A DNA stretch of 38,053 nucleotides from Tolypothrix campylonemoides VB511288 (GCA_000828075.3 JXCB02000058.1:63145-101197); one strand, 5' to 3'. Positions 1 to 6,735 are shown, counted from the first letter of the stretch. The notes: generated by a model from the sequence alone, not told the origin. A program made the numbers and translations.

Positions 1-240
1 TTCAACTTCGGGAGAAGTTTAACAGGCCTGAGAAAGGTTGTGTAGTAGCGGGTTTGGTAGTTTCCATTAATTCAACTTCGGGAGAAGTTTAACAGGGTTG
101 TCTCCCCGGATGGCAGATTTAATCATCAAGTGGGTTTCCATTAATTCAACTTCGGGAGAAGTTTAACAGCTGCATTATTATTATTGCATACCCAGATAGC
201 AGGAGTTTCCATTAATTCAACTTCGGGAGAAGTTTAACAG
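1..240 (-). CRISPR. CRISPR array 1 (right-hand end; continues past the window edge)
   Basis: Four repeat copies are visible: a partial one at 1-25 and full 36-nt copies at 60-95, 134-169 and 205-240. They are separated by unique spacers of 34, 38 and 35 nt. All visible repeat bases are identical. The repeat holds a 6-bp hairpin (AACTTC/GAAGTT, loop GGGA on the + strand). I place the transcript on the minus strand: read that way the hairpin is 5' and the repeat ends ATTAATGGAAAC, like repeats of cyanobacterial type III-B systems. The leader would then lie at 241 and above. Orientation is inference; the array itself is certain. Confidence 0.95.
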
Positions 241-502
241 AGCAGGGTTCTCAAAGCTTTCCCTTGAGCCAAGTCTACAACCATTTTGCGCGGAACGTCA
301 AATTGTGTCAGAATAACTGCAATCATTTCTCAATAAAAAGATATCAATAAGCCTCAAACCCTTATCTGTAGGACGTTCGCGGAAGTCAACGAAAGAATCA
401 GACTTTTGGCGATTTCTATTCTTCCGCGCAAATGACCGAGTAGGCGCAAGAAATACGGCGTCCTTGCTTCAACCTCCTAACTTTAGTTATGGGGATTCTT
501 TC
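241..502 (-). promoter_or_regulatory. Gene-free stretch, probable leader of CRISPR array 1
   Basis: No convincing gene. If the array is read leftward this is its leader and should hold the promoter, though no clear -10/-35 pair stands out. An inverted repeat with 8-bp arms (CGCGGAAG 378-385, CTTCCGCG 421-428) encloses a 35-nt loop. A short leftward frame starting at 326 runs about 31 codons and stops inside the first repeat; it is too short to call a gene. Confidence 0.4.
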
Positions 503-530
503 TTTTGCCTTTTTACTTTTTACTTTTTAC
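503..530. repeat. Heptamer tandem repeat (STRR)
   Basis: One TTTTGCC unit is followed by three TTTTTAC units. The stop codon of the leftward nuclease-like gene lies inside this array, so the repeat supplies the last codons of that protein (SKK, stop). Confidence 0.75.
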
Positions 531-1158
531 TTGTTGTAACCAACTGGCTTAGGCGCTTTAAAATCCGTAGGACATCATACAATTGATTTCCACGGTTGCG
601 AATATCGAAAATATCAGATGTGCCGTACTGTGGTGTTTCTCCTTTAAGTAATTTAATAAAGATGAAACTTCCTCCAGTACTAATCATCCCATAACTTGGT
701 TTATCTGGGTTAGGATTTCCTAACATATAAGCCAAAATCTGCGCTAGTCCTTCTTCAATAGAAAAAGCAGCTTTTTTTGACTCAATAACCATCACCCAAA
801 ATTGGTCTTTTAACACTAATGTGTCGATTCTTCCTTTGATGATAACTCCTTCATCTTCTACCGCAATATCTACAGGTTCCTCGGACTTGACATAAAAGGG
901 AGCTAAATAAAAATCTCCAATAAACAGAATGGGGTCAAGGATTGCCATTCTGACAACATCTTCTAGTAGCGGTGGGTAGTTAAGGAGATTGAAATAACCC
1001 GCTTTCACTTTGTCTAAAAGTAATTTATCTAAATCTGTGATTTCTGGTAAATTTTCTTGCCACTCCAGAAAGAATTGGTCATCCTGAACTAGCTGAAGAC
1101 CAAAATTATCGATGAGGTAGCGTAAGTTTATCTCTTTGGCTTGAACTGTTTGCACCAT
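520..1158 (-). CDS. PD-(D/E)XK nuclease-like protein
   Basis: This 212-residue protein carries the core of the PD-(D/E)XK nuclease fold. D112 (in GRID) is followed by E126-x-K128 (VIESKK) after a hydrophobic strand, a Gln (Q140) lies in the next helix, and a possible first-helix acid is E66. Such proteins are common in filamentous cyanobacteria and are often labelled restriction-endonuclease-like; the true substrate is not known. The gene is last in the leftward series that starts with cas1, but a terminator at 1239-1268 separates it, so it probably has its own promoter in 1159-1238. ATG start at 1158. Its last codons are formed by a heptamer repeat array, which suggests the C-terminus was reshaped by the repeat. 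Fold confident, function not. Confidence 0.75.
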   Translation of the reverse strand: MVQTVQAKEINLRYLIDNFGLQLVQDDQFFLEWQENLPEITDLDKLLLDKVKAGYFNLLNYPPLLEDVVRMAILDPILFIGDFYLAPFYVKSEEPVDIAVEDEGVIIKGRIDTLVLKDQFWVMVIESKKAAFSIEEGLAQILAYMLGNPNPDKPSYGMISTGGSFIFIKLLKGETPQYGTSDIFDIRNRGNQLYDVLRILKRLSQLVTTSKK

Positions 1159-1238
1159 AGTTAGGAATTGAGTTGGTAGTTGAAAAGGGTTGGGCGCATT
1201 AAACAGAGGCGAGGCAATCTCCCTATAATATAATAAAA

Positions 1239-1268
1239 AATCCCCAGCCGCCGAAACTACTGGGGATT
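1239..1268 (-). terminator. Intrinsic terminator of the leftward cluster
   Basis: A 9-bp perfect stem (AATCCCCAG/CTGGGGATT) with a 12-nt loop is followed on the minus strand by a T-run. It lies downstream of the small gene at 1346-1540 and of the solitary CRISPR-like repeat. Confidence 0.75.
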
Positions 1269-1301
1269 ATTAATGACACAATTGGTAAACGTAACGCAGA
1301 T

Positions 1302-1334
1302 GTTTCCATTAATTCGACTTCTGATGAAGTCAAG
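1302..1334 (-). repeat. Solitary CRISPR-like repeat with compensated stem
   Basis: The first 14 nt (+ strand GTTTCCATTAATTC) match both arrays exactly. The stem is GACTTC/GAAGTC instead of AACTTC/GAAGTT, so an A-T pair became a G-C pair with pairing kept, and the loop is TGAT. No second copy is adjacent. In the leftward reading it lies in the 3' untranslated region of the 1346-1540 gene, with 33 nt between it and the terminator. Confidence 0.85.
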
Positions 1335-1345
1335 CAATTTCAGCG

Positions 1346-1540
1346 TCATTTATCAAGCGAATTCTTCACTTTTATGGCATCAAAAGTTACCATAAAAGTG
1401 AAATGATTGACCGACCGTTGCAGCACCTGCAAATAAGCAACAGCATCACCACGACGACGAAATCGTGCCACAACAATACGTTCATTGTTAGGAAGAGTGC
1501 GGATAATGCACCACGGATGCAATTGCTCAGAATAGGTCAT
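1346..1540 (-). CDS. Small conserved-type protein of unknown function
   Basis: I do not recognise a family. The ATG at 1540 (protein MTYSEQLHPW...) gives 64 residues. A longer frame back to 1582 is possible, but its extra 14 residues are encoded by the heptamer repeat array and look spurious. The protein is basic in the middle (RFRRRGDAVAYLQVL) and has no signal peptide or membrane segment. It is the last gene of the leftward cluster before the terminator at 1239-1268. Its 3' untranslated region contains the solitary CRISPR-like repeat. Composition and operon position support a real gene, but there is no functional clue. Confidence 0.55.
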   Translation of the reverse strand: MTYSEQLHPWCIIRTLPNNERIVVARFRRRGDAVAYLQVLQRSVNHFTFMVTFDAIKVKNSLDK

Positions 1541-1555
1541 AGTCGCTTTGCTCCA

Positions 1556-1625
1556 AGTAAAAAGTAAAAAGCTAAAAGGCAAAAGAAAAGTCTTTTAACT
1601 TGTAACTTTTGACTTTTGACTTTTT
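1556..1625. repeat. Two-sided heptamer repeat element
   Basis: AGTAAAA-type units run on the left and CTTTTGA/CTTTTAA-type units on the right, so the two sides can pair. The same architecture recurs at 2391-2442 and 26478-26542. Confidence 0.7.
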
Positions 1626-1732
1626 GTAATTCGCTTTGAAATTGCTTATCCTTACCCTAATTCAGGAGGCATTTCTAAAGACAGGTCTAGTTGATATTGA
1701 CAATTGCATTATTATGTGGTGGATAGCAACCA

Positions 1733-2035
1733 TTATTCGGAATGACTAAGACACAACAAGAATAAAATGTGTTCGGGAATCTCCTCAAAATGTTCTAGCA
1801 AGAAATCCATCACAGCCAGATGACGCAAATCATTACCAGTGGGATATCGCCTGTTACGACCTTGTTTAAACCAACCCTTTACAGTAGAATCGGAACGGGA
1901 GCAAATAAGAGCAATTTGTTCGTAACTGACAGCCCATTTGGCATAAAATTCTCTTGGTGTCATGCCGAATTCCCAGTGACTATAAAGTGAAATCAGGTGT
2001 AGTTCTCGCGCTTGTAAAGTCCGAGGATTAGGCAT
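1733..2035 (-). CDS. Helix-turn-helix protein, possible antitoxin or regulator
   Basis: The central segment YEQIALICSRSDSTVKGWF reads as a helix-turn-helix (repeated Ala/Ile spacing, turn, then a recognition helix with VKGWF). It is followed by a basic loop (NRRYP) and a helical C-terminus. The start is placed at 2035 (about 100 residues) because AGAGG lies a few bases upstream of a double ATG; a longer frame from 2110 is open but lacks such a site. It follows the RelE-like gene in the same direction, the toxin-then-regulator order of HigBA-type pairs. DNA binding is well supported; the antitoxin role is inference, and it could instead regulate the cas1-cas2 cluster. Confidence 0.6.
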   Translation of the reverse strand: MPNPRTLQARELHLISLYSHWEFGMTPREFYAKWAVSYEQIALICSRSDSTVKGWFKQGRNRRYPTGNDLRHLAVMDFLLEHFEEIPEHILFLLCLSHSE

Positions 2036-2134
2036 CATCAAACCTCTTTTAATCATCAACGCACGCTGTATGCACCCGAAGGATTCTTTCTCATTCCTAG
2101 TGAGAAACAAGGAACGAGAAAGAAAGGGAATCTA

Positions 2135-2386
2135 TTAATGAGAATCTAGACTTGTAACCAAGATGGTTCGCTCCGACTTATAATGCCAATAGAACCTTTT
2201 CGCCATAGAAGCAGAAGAACCCCAAGTCTCACAGCCTTTATGTTTGTACCGATGGGTTCTTAAACTTCTGTAAGCAGGTCCAGATTCTGCTAAAATTTGG
2301 AAAGCTTTTTCGTATTGCTTGCGGTCTTTTGGGCATAAAGCATCGAGTTGTTTTTGGGCTTTAAGTCTAAAGATGAGACGGAACAA
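2135..2386 (-). CDS. RelE/ParE-superfamily-like protein (possible toxin)
   Basis: This 83-residue protein has the shape of a RelE/YoeB-type mRNA interferase. It has an N-terminal strand and helix (FRLKAQKQLDALCPKDRKQY), a basic middle (RSLRTHRYKHKG) and a C-terminal segment FYWHYKSERTILVTSLDSH. The aromatic and basic residues of that last segment, with its terminal His, resemble the active region of the family. The start is a TTG at 2386 with no clear ribosome site, so the N-terminus is uncertain. It sits between cas2 and a helix-turn-helix gene, suggesting a toxin-antitoxin pair carried with the adaptation genes. No biochemical inference beyond the family is possible. Confidence 0.6.
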   Translation of the reverse strand: MFRLIFRLKAQKQLDALCPKDRKQYEKAFQILAESGPAYRSLRTHRYKHKGCETWGSSASMAKRFYWHYKSERTILVTSLDSH

Positions 2387-2390
2387 AATA

Positions 2391-2442
2391 AGTAAAAAGG
2401 TAAAAGAAAGTCTTTTGACTTTTAACTTTTGACTTTTAACTT
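2391..2442. repeat. Two-sided heptamer repeat element
   Basis: The left side is AGTAAAA-like and the right side alternates CTTTTGA and CTTTTAA units. It lies between cas2 and the RelE-like gene, just upstream of the TTG start. Confidence 0.7.
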
Positions 2443-2525
2443 CAAAAAGGGAGGGGAACGCACTTTTTCAGGGGCGCTCATTTTGGTATTCCTAATAGAG
2501 TGAAAGCTTTGCCAAAAATTGCGAG

Positions 2526-2804
2526 TTAAACTATAAACGCTGCGTCATCGACGACAAACTCAGGTTGTGTTCCCAAGACTGCAACTTTGCAACGATTGTG
2601 TGCAGACATGGGGTAGAATCTAACTTGGTCTTCGCGTCTGTTGACAAGTCGCATCAGGTATTTAGATAGCATTTCGTACTGTTTCTCATCCAATACGCAC
2701 TCGAAGACTGACTTTTGCACTCGCAACCCGTAAGCTTCGAGGAGTTTCGATACCTTATTGCGACGGTTGTCACTGACGATATCGTAACAAACTAGATAAA
2801 ACAT
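2526..2804 (-). CDS. cas2: CRISPR-associated Cas2
   Basis: This 92-residue protein matches Cas2 in length and pattern. It has a first beta strand ending in the metal-site Asp (YLVCYDIVSDNRR), a helix (KVSKLLEAYGLRVQKSVFE) and a ferredoxin-like remainder. In known systems Cas2 dimers bridge two Cas1 dimers in the spacer-integration complex. The ATG overlaps the cas1 stop by one base (TAATG), so translation is coupled. Together with cas1 it forms an adaptation module; no interference genes lie next to it. Very secure. Confidence 0.95.
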   Translation of the reverse strand: MFYLVCYDIVSDNRRNKVSKLLEAYGLRVQKSVFECVLDEKQYEMLSKYLMRLVNRREDQVRFYPMSAHNRCKVAVLGTQPEFVVDDAAFIV

Positions 2805-3862
2805 TACTGCTTCACCAACCCTAAGGGAACTTTTTGCGGTTCAACTGTATTGGTGAAATCAGGATGTACAGGGTGGAACTTCAACGCTAGCGGACGGTAA
2901 TATTCAATCTCCCCAAGGACGCAGGCGAGATATTCGCGTATTTGGAGTTCCATACACTGGCGGTAGGTGACTTCCCCAGCTGAGGGATGCAATACTACGG
3001 TTCGCAGTTTTGCTTCCCAGTGCTGAAGAAAGGTTTTGAGTAATGTTCGCCAACTGTTAATTCCATTCCCGTTATTGGAGGTTGTACCGTTTGCGTCAGC
3101 TAAGAAGCGATTTTTGACAAAATTCATTACCAAATCATCCACGATTGGTGCGCGGAATTCAGCCATCAAGTCACAAGCTAAGGGGAATTCGTGATGCGAC
3201 TGGTGATGGAAAATCGCGCAGTCGGGGTGTAACTTCGATGTGTGGAGGAGTGTGTAAATATGTTGATGCAGCAATTGGTAGCCTAAATTCAACAGTGTAT
3301 TAATTAGGTTTTTCGTGGTACGCGAACATCCGTGATGGAAATTGAGTAAATTGCTGAACGCCGGATAGTACAAATTGTTTGCTTCTTCGTCGTATTCCCG
3401 TAATTCGTTGAGGGATTTCGCCATTGGTAAGTCATCCATCAGCAGACTCAAATAATTGAGCGCCATTTGTGATGCATGGTGCTTTTGATAGCGAGTCCAA
3501 GTTTGCAAGAAAAGGTGTTGGTTGTGCAGTTTCGCCCAAATGATACTTTCTGCTGTGGCGCGGGTAAATTCTACATCACGTGAGCGTTTTCGTTGGTAGG
3601 CTAAATATTTAGGTTGTAGCTGAGATGTATTTTCTAACCGTCCTAAATATTCGCCTTGTTGGGTTAAATATAAGACGGGTATGTGATGTAAGCGCATGGT
3701 TTTCATCACATCGCGTGGTAAGTGCAAGTTACCAAAGATGATAATTTGATTAACGTGGCGAATGGGAACTGAAATACATTGCGCTTGTTGATGAAAAACC
3801 TGGAAGTTTTGGTTCTGGGTTTTTAGTAACGCATCTTGTTCAGTTATGTAGATGTTGGGCAT
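2804..3862 (-). CDS. cas1: CRISPR-associated integrase Cas1
   Basis: This 352-residue protein is slightly longer than the usual 300-340. Landmarks are E159 (in DEEANNLYY, matching the family's EG...Y catalytic Glu), H219 (in AIFHH) and D231 (in ACDLMAEFR), followed by IVDD. Cas1 is the metal-dependent integrase that inserts new spacers at the leader end of an array. The residue three after D231, a third metal ligand in studied enzymes (Asp, or Glu in most relatives), is Ala234 here, with Glu235 next to it. A Gly/Asn-rich insert (about 255-268) is also unusual. The gene is preceded by a repeat-rich upstream region and overlaps cas2 by one base. Identity is certain. Confidence 0.96.
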   Translation of the reverse strand: MPNIYITEQDALLKTQNQNFQVFHQQAQCISVPIRHVNQIIIFGNLHLPRDVMKTMRLHHIPVLYLTQQGEYLGRLENTSQLQPKYLAYQRKRSRDVEFTRATAESIIWAKLHNQHLFLQTWTRYQKHHASQMALNYLSLLMDDLPMAKSLNELREYDEEANNLYYPAFSNLLNFHHGCSRTTKNLINTLLNLGYQLLHQHIYTLLHTSKLHPDCAIFHHQSHHEFPLACDLMAEFRAPIVDDLVMNFVKNRFLADANGTTSNNGNGINSWRTLLKTFLQHWEAKLRTVVLHPSAGEVTYRQCMELQIREYLACVLGEIEYYRPLALKFHPVHPDFTNTVEPQKVPLGLVKQ

Positions 3863-3941
3863 AATTTTACTTCACCTTTGTATTGGTTGTAGTCAGGGAT
3901 GTTTTGCTTTCCTGTCCTACATTTCTATTGTTTCAGGGTGG

Positions 3942-4016
3942 TATATGACTTCGTATATGCATACTAAGAAGTTGTATATGACTTTGTATATGACTTATAT
4001 GACTTTGAAAGAGGAC
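3942..4016. promoter_or_regulatory. Repeated TATATGACTT motifs upstream of cas1
   Basis: TATATGACTT occurs at 3942, 3975, 3987 and 3996, with a partial copy (TATATGC) at 3954. Spacings are 9-12 bp except for the 33-bp gap between the first copy and the 3975 copy, so most copies fall on nearly the same helix face. The block sits 80-155 bp ahead of cas1 and is a candidate operator or promoter region. The last copy extends into a 21-bp sequence repeated at 6680-6700 with one mismatch. Confidence 0.6.
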
Positions 4017-4031
4017 ATAAAAAACCTAACA

Positions 4032-4062
4032 ATAAAAAATCCGGTTTCTTTAGGAAACCGGG
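4032..4062 (-). terminator. Intrinsic terminator on the minus strand, upstream of cas1
   Basis: A perfect 8-bp stem (CCGGTTTC/GAAACCGG) with a 5-nt loop is followed on the minus strand by ATTTTTTATT. The only leftward transcription unit to its right before 6270 is CRISPR array 2, so it probably ends the pre-crRNA transcript, or attenuates readthrough into cas1. Confidence 0.75.
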
Positions 4063-4189
4063 ATGATGAAGGTGTGCGTTCTGCGTTGAATTTTTAAGTC
4101 TACAATAAGTTATAAATGGTAATGATACCTAACTATAAACACTTTGCGATAATAATACTAACATTACACTGTTGGATCTGGGATAATTT

Positions 4190-4810
4190 ATGAGCCGTCC
4201 GCGTATATTACAACCTGGTCAAAGCTATACATTTAGTAAATATTTTGACTTACCATTTGCGCCAGAAGACATTCTTGCAGAGTTAGGATGCTCTTATGAC
4301 AGAGAAAGACTGCAATTACCAAAATCAGAATGTGATTTCAACCGAATTGAGGAATTACGTATTCTCATTGAACGTAATTTAAAACGTGTGAAATTATTAA
4401 GCGAAGATGCACGCAAACAAGCAATAATTGCACCTATTTTGTTAGAAGTGTGTGATATTACAGAAACACAATTAAATATTGAGTATCCAGTCAGCGTAAG
4501 TGACCAACTAAGAGATAGTTTTGACTATTACATCATTAAAGGTAAAGGACTGGTAGTTATCGAAGCAAAACAAGCAGATCTAAGTAGAGGTTTTACGCAG
4601 CTAGCGGTGGAATTAATTGCTCTTGACAAATGGACTGAGGCAGATACGCCAATATTATATGGAGCGGTAACAACTGGTGAAGATTGGCGTTTTGGAATAT
4701 ATAAACGTCAAGAAAAACAAATTGTGGAAGACCTAAAGTTATATCGAGTTCCCGAAGAAATTAGCGTACTTATCACTATTTTAGTTGGAATCATTAAGTT
4801 TTCCAAATAA
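4190..4810 (+). CDS. PD-(D/E)XK nuclease-like protein
   Basis: This 206-residue protein has PD-(D/E)XK hallmarks: E86 (APILLEV), D112 (SFDYY), E125-x-K127 (VVIEAKQ) and Q137 in the following helix. It is not closely similar to the nuclease-like protein at 520-1158, although both place the first core Asp at residue 112. It is the only rightward gene within the CRISPR locus. If array 2 is read leftward from 6270 to the terminator near 4032, this whole gene is antisense to the pre-crRNA. The ATG at 4190 follows an AT-rich upstream region. Substrate unknown; a defence or DNA-processing role is suggested only by location. Confidence 0.75.
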   Translation: MSRPRILQPGQSYTFSKYFDLPFAPEDILAELGCSYDRERLQLPKSECDFNRIEELRILIERNLKRVKLLSEDARKQAIIAPILLEVCDITETQLNIEYPVSVSDQLRDSFDYYIIKGKGLVVIEAKQADLSRGFTQLAVELIALDKWTEADTPILYGAVTTGEDWRFGIYKRQEKQIVEDLKLYRVPEEISVLITILVGIIKFSK

Positions 4811-4869
4811 AACACAAAATAAATTTGCTAATTAAATAAAAAATTAAAAGATACATTATCAATTTGGTA

Positions 4870-4899
4870 GTTTCCATTTTTAAAGAGAGGGTTTAACAC
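4870..4899 (-). repeat. Decayed CRISPR repeat at the left end of array 2
   Basis: Both ends match a CRISPR repeat (GTTTCCATT... and ...GTTTAACAC, the latter closer to array 1), but the middle is replaced and about 6 nt are missing. A spacer-sized 35-nt gap separates it from the first intact repeat at 4935. The right half overlaps another hairpin (AGAGGGTT 4886-4893, AACCCTCT 4901-4908) followed by TACTTTTTACTT, which could act as a + strand terminator for the gene at 4190-4810. Confidence 0.6.
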
Positions 4900-4934
4900 T
4901 AACCCTCTTACTTTTTACTTGGCTCCTGTTTATC

Positions 4935-6270
4935 GTTTCCATTAATTCAACTTCCGAAGAAGTTTAAAGGAATGATATCCCTTCAGGACTACGAAAAATG
5001 TTACAGCTGTTTCCATTAATTCAACTTCCGAAGAAGTTTAAAGCAACGGTCAGACATCGCGAAATGATTCACGCACAGAGTTTCCATTAATTCAACTTCC
5101 GAATAAGTTTAAAGAAGAAGTGTTTACCAGTATTACGGTACTGGAAACAGAAGGTTTCCATTAATTCAACTTCCGAAGAAGTTTAAAGTCTTAAGTAGCG
5201 AAGACAAAGAGGAGATCACCCACGTTTCCATTAATTCAACTTCCGAAGAAGTTTAAAGCAATTTGGCAAATATTAGGTTCAGGGCCAAAATATGTTTCCA
5301 TTAATTCAACTTCCGAAGAAGTTTAAAGAAGTGAGCAGATTATTGCGGAGGGATTAAAAAATAATGTTTCCATTAATTCAACTTCCGAAGAAGTTTAAAG
5401 AGTAATGCTAAGATCCGAGCCGGGTTGGTTCAGACCGTTTCCATTAATTCAACTTCCGAAGAAGTTTAAAGACAAAATGGATAATACTACACAAGAAGGA
5501 TTATTCCAGTTTCCATTAATTCAACTTCCGAAGAAGTTTAAAGCCTATAGGATACACTCTTCCAGGTTTTGCGTACTCCTGTTTCCATTAATTCAACTTC
5601 CGAAGAAGTTTAAAGCTCAGCTCAAGTTACTTCTCCAGTAAAGGAGATACTGTTTCCATTAATTCAACTTCCGAAGAAGTTTAAAGTCAAGTGCTACTAG
5701 TTTATCTAGTAATCAAACAGTGTTTCCATTAATTCAACTTCCGAAGAAGTTTAAAGAATTATATACTGTACCGAAATTGGTAGTAATAAGTTTTTAGTTT
5801 CCATTAATTCAACTTCCGAAGAAGTTTAAAGATCTTTCCCTCTGTCTCAAAAACTTAGGCTACAAGGTTTCCATTAATTCAACTTCCGAAGAAGTTTAAA
5901 GACCAGTGACCGGCGGCTATGCTGAACAAGGCATCCAAGTGTTTCCATTAATTCAACTTCCGAAGAAGTTTAAAGAAAGAAGTAAACAAAGGTGAGGATA
6001 CTTCATCAGAAGGTTTCCATTAATTCAACTTCCGAAGAAGTTTAAAGTAATACCAATATTCGCGGTAGGGGCACGGACGGCTATGGTTAGTTTCCATTAA
6101 TTCAACTTCCGAAGAAGTTTAAAGTTACCCTAGCAGATGTGGAAGAAGGGAGATTCCTAAAAGTTTCCATTAATTCAACTTCCGAAGAAGTTTAAAGAAT
6201 GGATACATAGAAGCGAAATAGAAAAGCTGCAAAAAGTTTCCATTAATTCAACTTCCGAAGAAGTTTAAAG
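4935..6270 (-). CRISPR. CRISPR array 2, 19 repeats and 18 spacers
   Basis: The 35-nt repeats start at 4935, 5009, 5080, 5154, 5224, 5294, 5366, 5437, 5509, 5581, 5652, 5722, 5797, 5867, 5941, 6013, 6090, 6163 and 6236. Spacers are 35-42 nt and all differ. Only the third repeat (5080-5114) deviates, with a G-to-T change in the stem. Read on the minus strand the hairpin is AACTTC-TTCG-GAAGTT, a cUUCGg tetraloop, and the repeat ends ATTAATGGAAAC, so an 8-nt crRNA tag would be ATGGAAAC. Leftward reading is also supported by the decayed repeat at the left end. No spacer was seen to match elsewhere in the window by eye. Confidence 0.97.
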
Positions 6271-6550
6271 ACCAGCTCCTAGAAGCCTTACCCTGAAATA
6301 ATTCTACAGCGCTTTTTTGTGGGATGCAAATTTTCGTCCAAACAAATGCGAATTACTCTCAACAAATCTCCAGCCAAAGTACCTCAAACCTTTGTGAGGA
6401 AGCTAATTTGTGGGATAGAACGAAATCATCAGGGTTTCAGGCATTGTATCTATCCCACAAATGGTATAGTACGTTACAGTTTCCAAACCATTGGACGGTA
6501 CACCTGGCGGTGGCGCGTAAACTATAGCAATTTTGTTGTTAATTAGACTA
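6271..6550 (-). promoter_or_regulatory. Probable leader of CRISPR array 2
   Basis: No gene. The stretch next to the intact right end of the array contains TTTGTGGGAT at 6316-6325 and 6407-6416, and inverted at 6452-6461. The latter two belong to a perfect inverted repeat with 13-bp arms (6407-6419 and 6449-6461) around a 29-nt loop. These are candidates for leader motifs that guide spacer insertion or bind a regulator. Short open frames here have no protein character. Confidence 0.5.
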
Positions 6551-6557
6551 CGCCAAG

Positions 6558-6650
6558 AAACCTAACCCCCCAACCCCCTTCCCTACTAGCGTTGGCGGAA
6601 AGATTCAAAGCCTCTCTCCTTATAGGAGAGAGGTTTGGAGAGAGGTCACA
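6558..6650. repeat. Intergenic dispersed repeat with hairpin
   Basis: A C-rich stretch (CCTAACCCCCCAACCCCC) of a kind common between cyanobacterial genes is followed by a perfect hairpin CCTCTCTCC-TTATA-GGAGAGAGG (6611-6633). Confidence 0.6.
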
Positions 6651-6705
6651 AATGTGCTTCATTTACCTAAAAACCGCTATATATGACTTTGAAATAGGAC
6701 AGAAA

Positions 6706-6735
6706 AAAAGGTCGGAGTATTATCTCCGACCTTTT
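6706..6735 (-). terminator. Terminator of the Rpn-like gene
   Basis: A 12-bp stem (AAAAGGTCGGAG/CTCCGACCTTTT) with a 6-nt loop is followed by a T-run on the minus strand, just past the stop codon at 6759. It is adjacent to a 21-bp sequence (6680-6700) also found upstream of cas1. Confidence 0.8.

Noticed and set aside
241-326. Leftward 31-codon frame ending in the array 1 repeat
   Set aside because: Too short, and stops within the repeat. Kept only as a note in the leader entry.
2804-3862. Cas1 catalytic Glu apparently replaced by His in GYQLLHQHIY
   Set aside because: On recounting, the catalytic Glu belongs to the earlier EG...Y block and is present as E159, about 60 residues before H219 as in known Cas1. 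The HQH position is not the metal ligand.
3852-4097. Rightward 81-residue frame upstream of cas1
   Set aside because: Its central part is the TATATGACTT repeat block, and it runs antisense to the cas1 start. No protein character.
4811-4934. AT-rich stretch left of array 2 taken as its leader (rightward transcription)
   Set aside because: It contains a decayed repeat, and the repeat read rightward would lack the usual GAAAC-type 3' tag. Leftward transcription fits better.
5405-5641. Open frame with repeated FPLIQLPKKFK units
   Set aside because: It is the CRISPR repeat translated; not a protein gene.
4970-6235. Spacers targeting genes in this window
   Set aside because: No match seen by eye. 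A proper search of all 18 spacers against the window, plasmids and phages is needed to decide.
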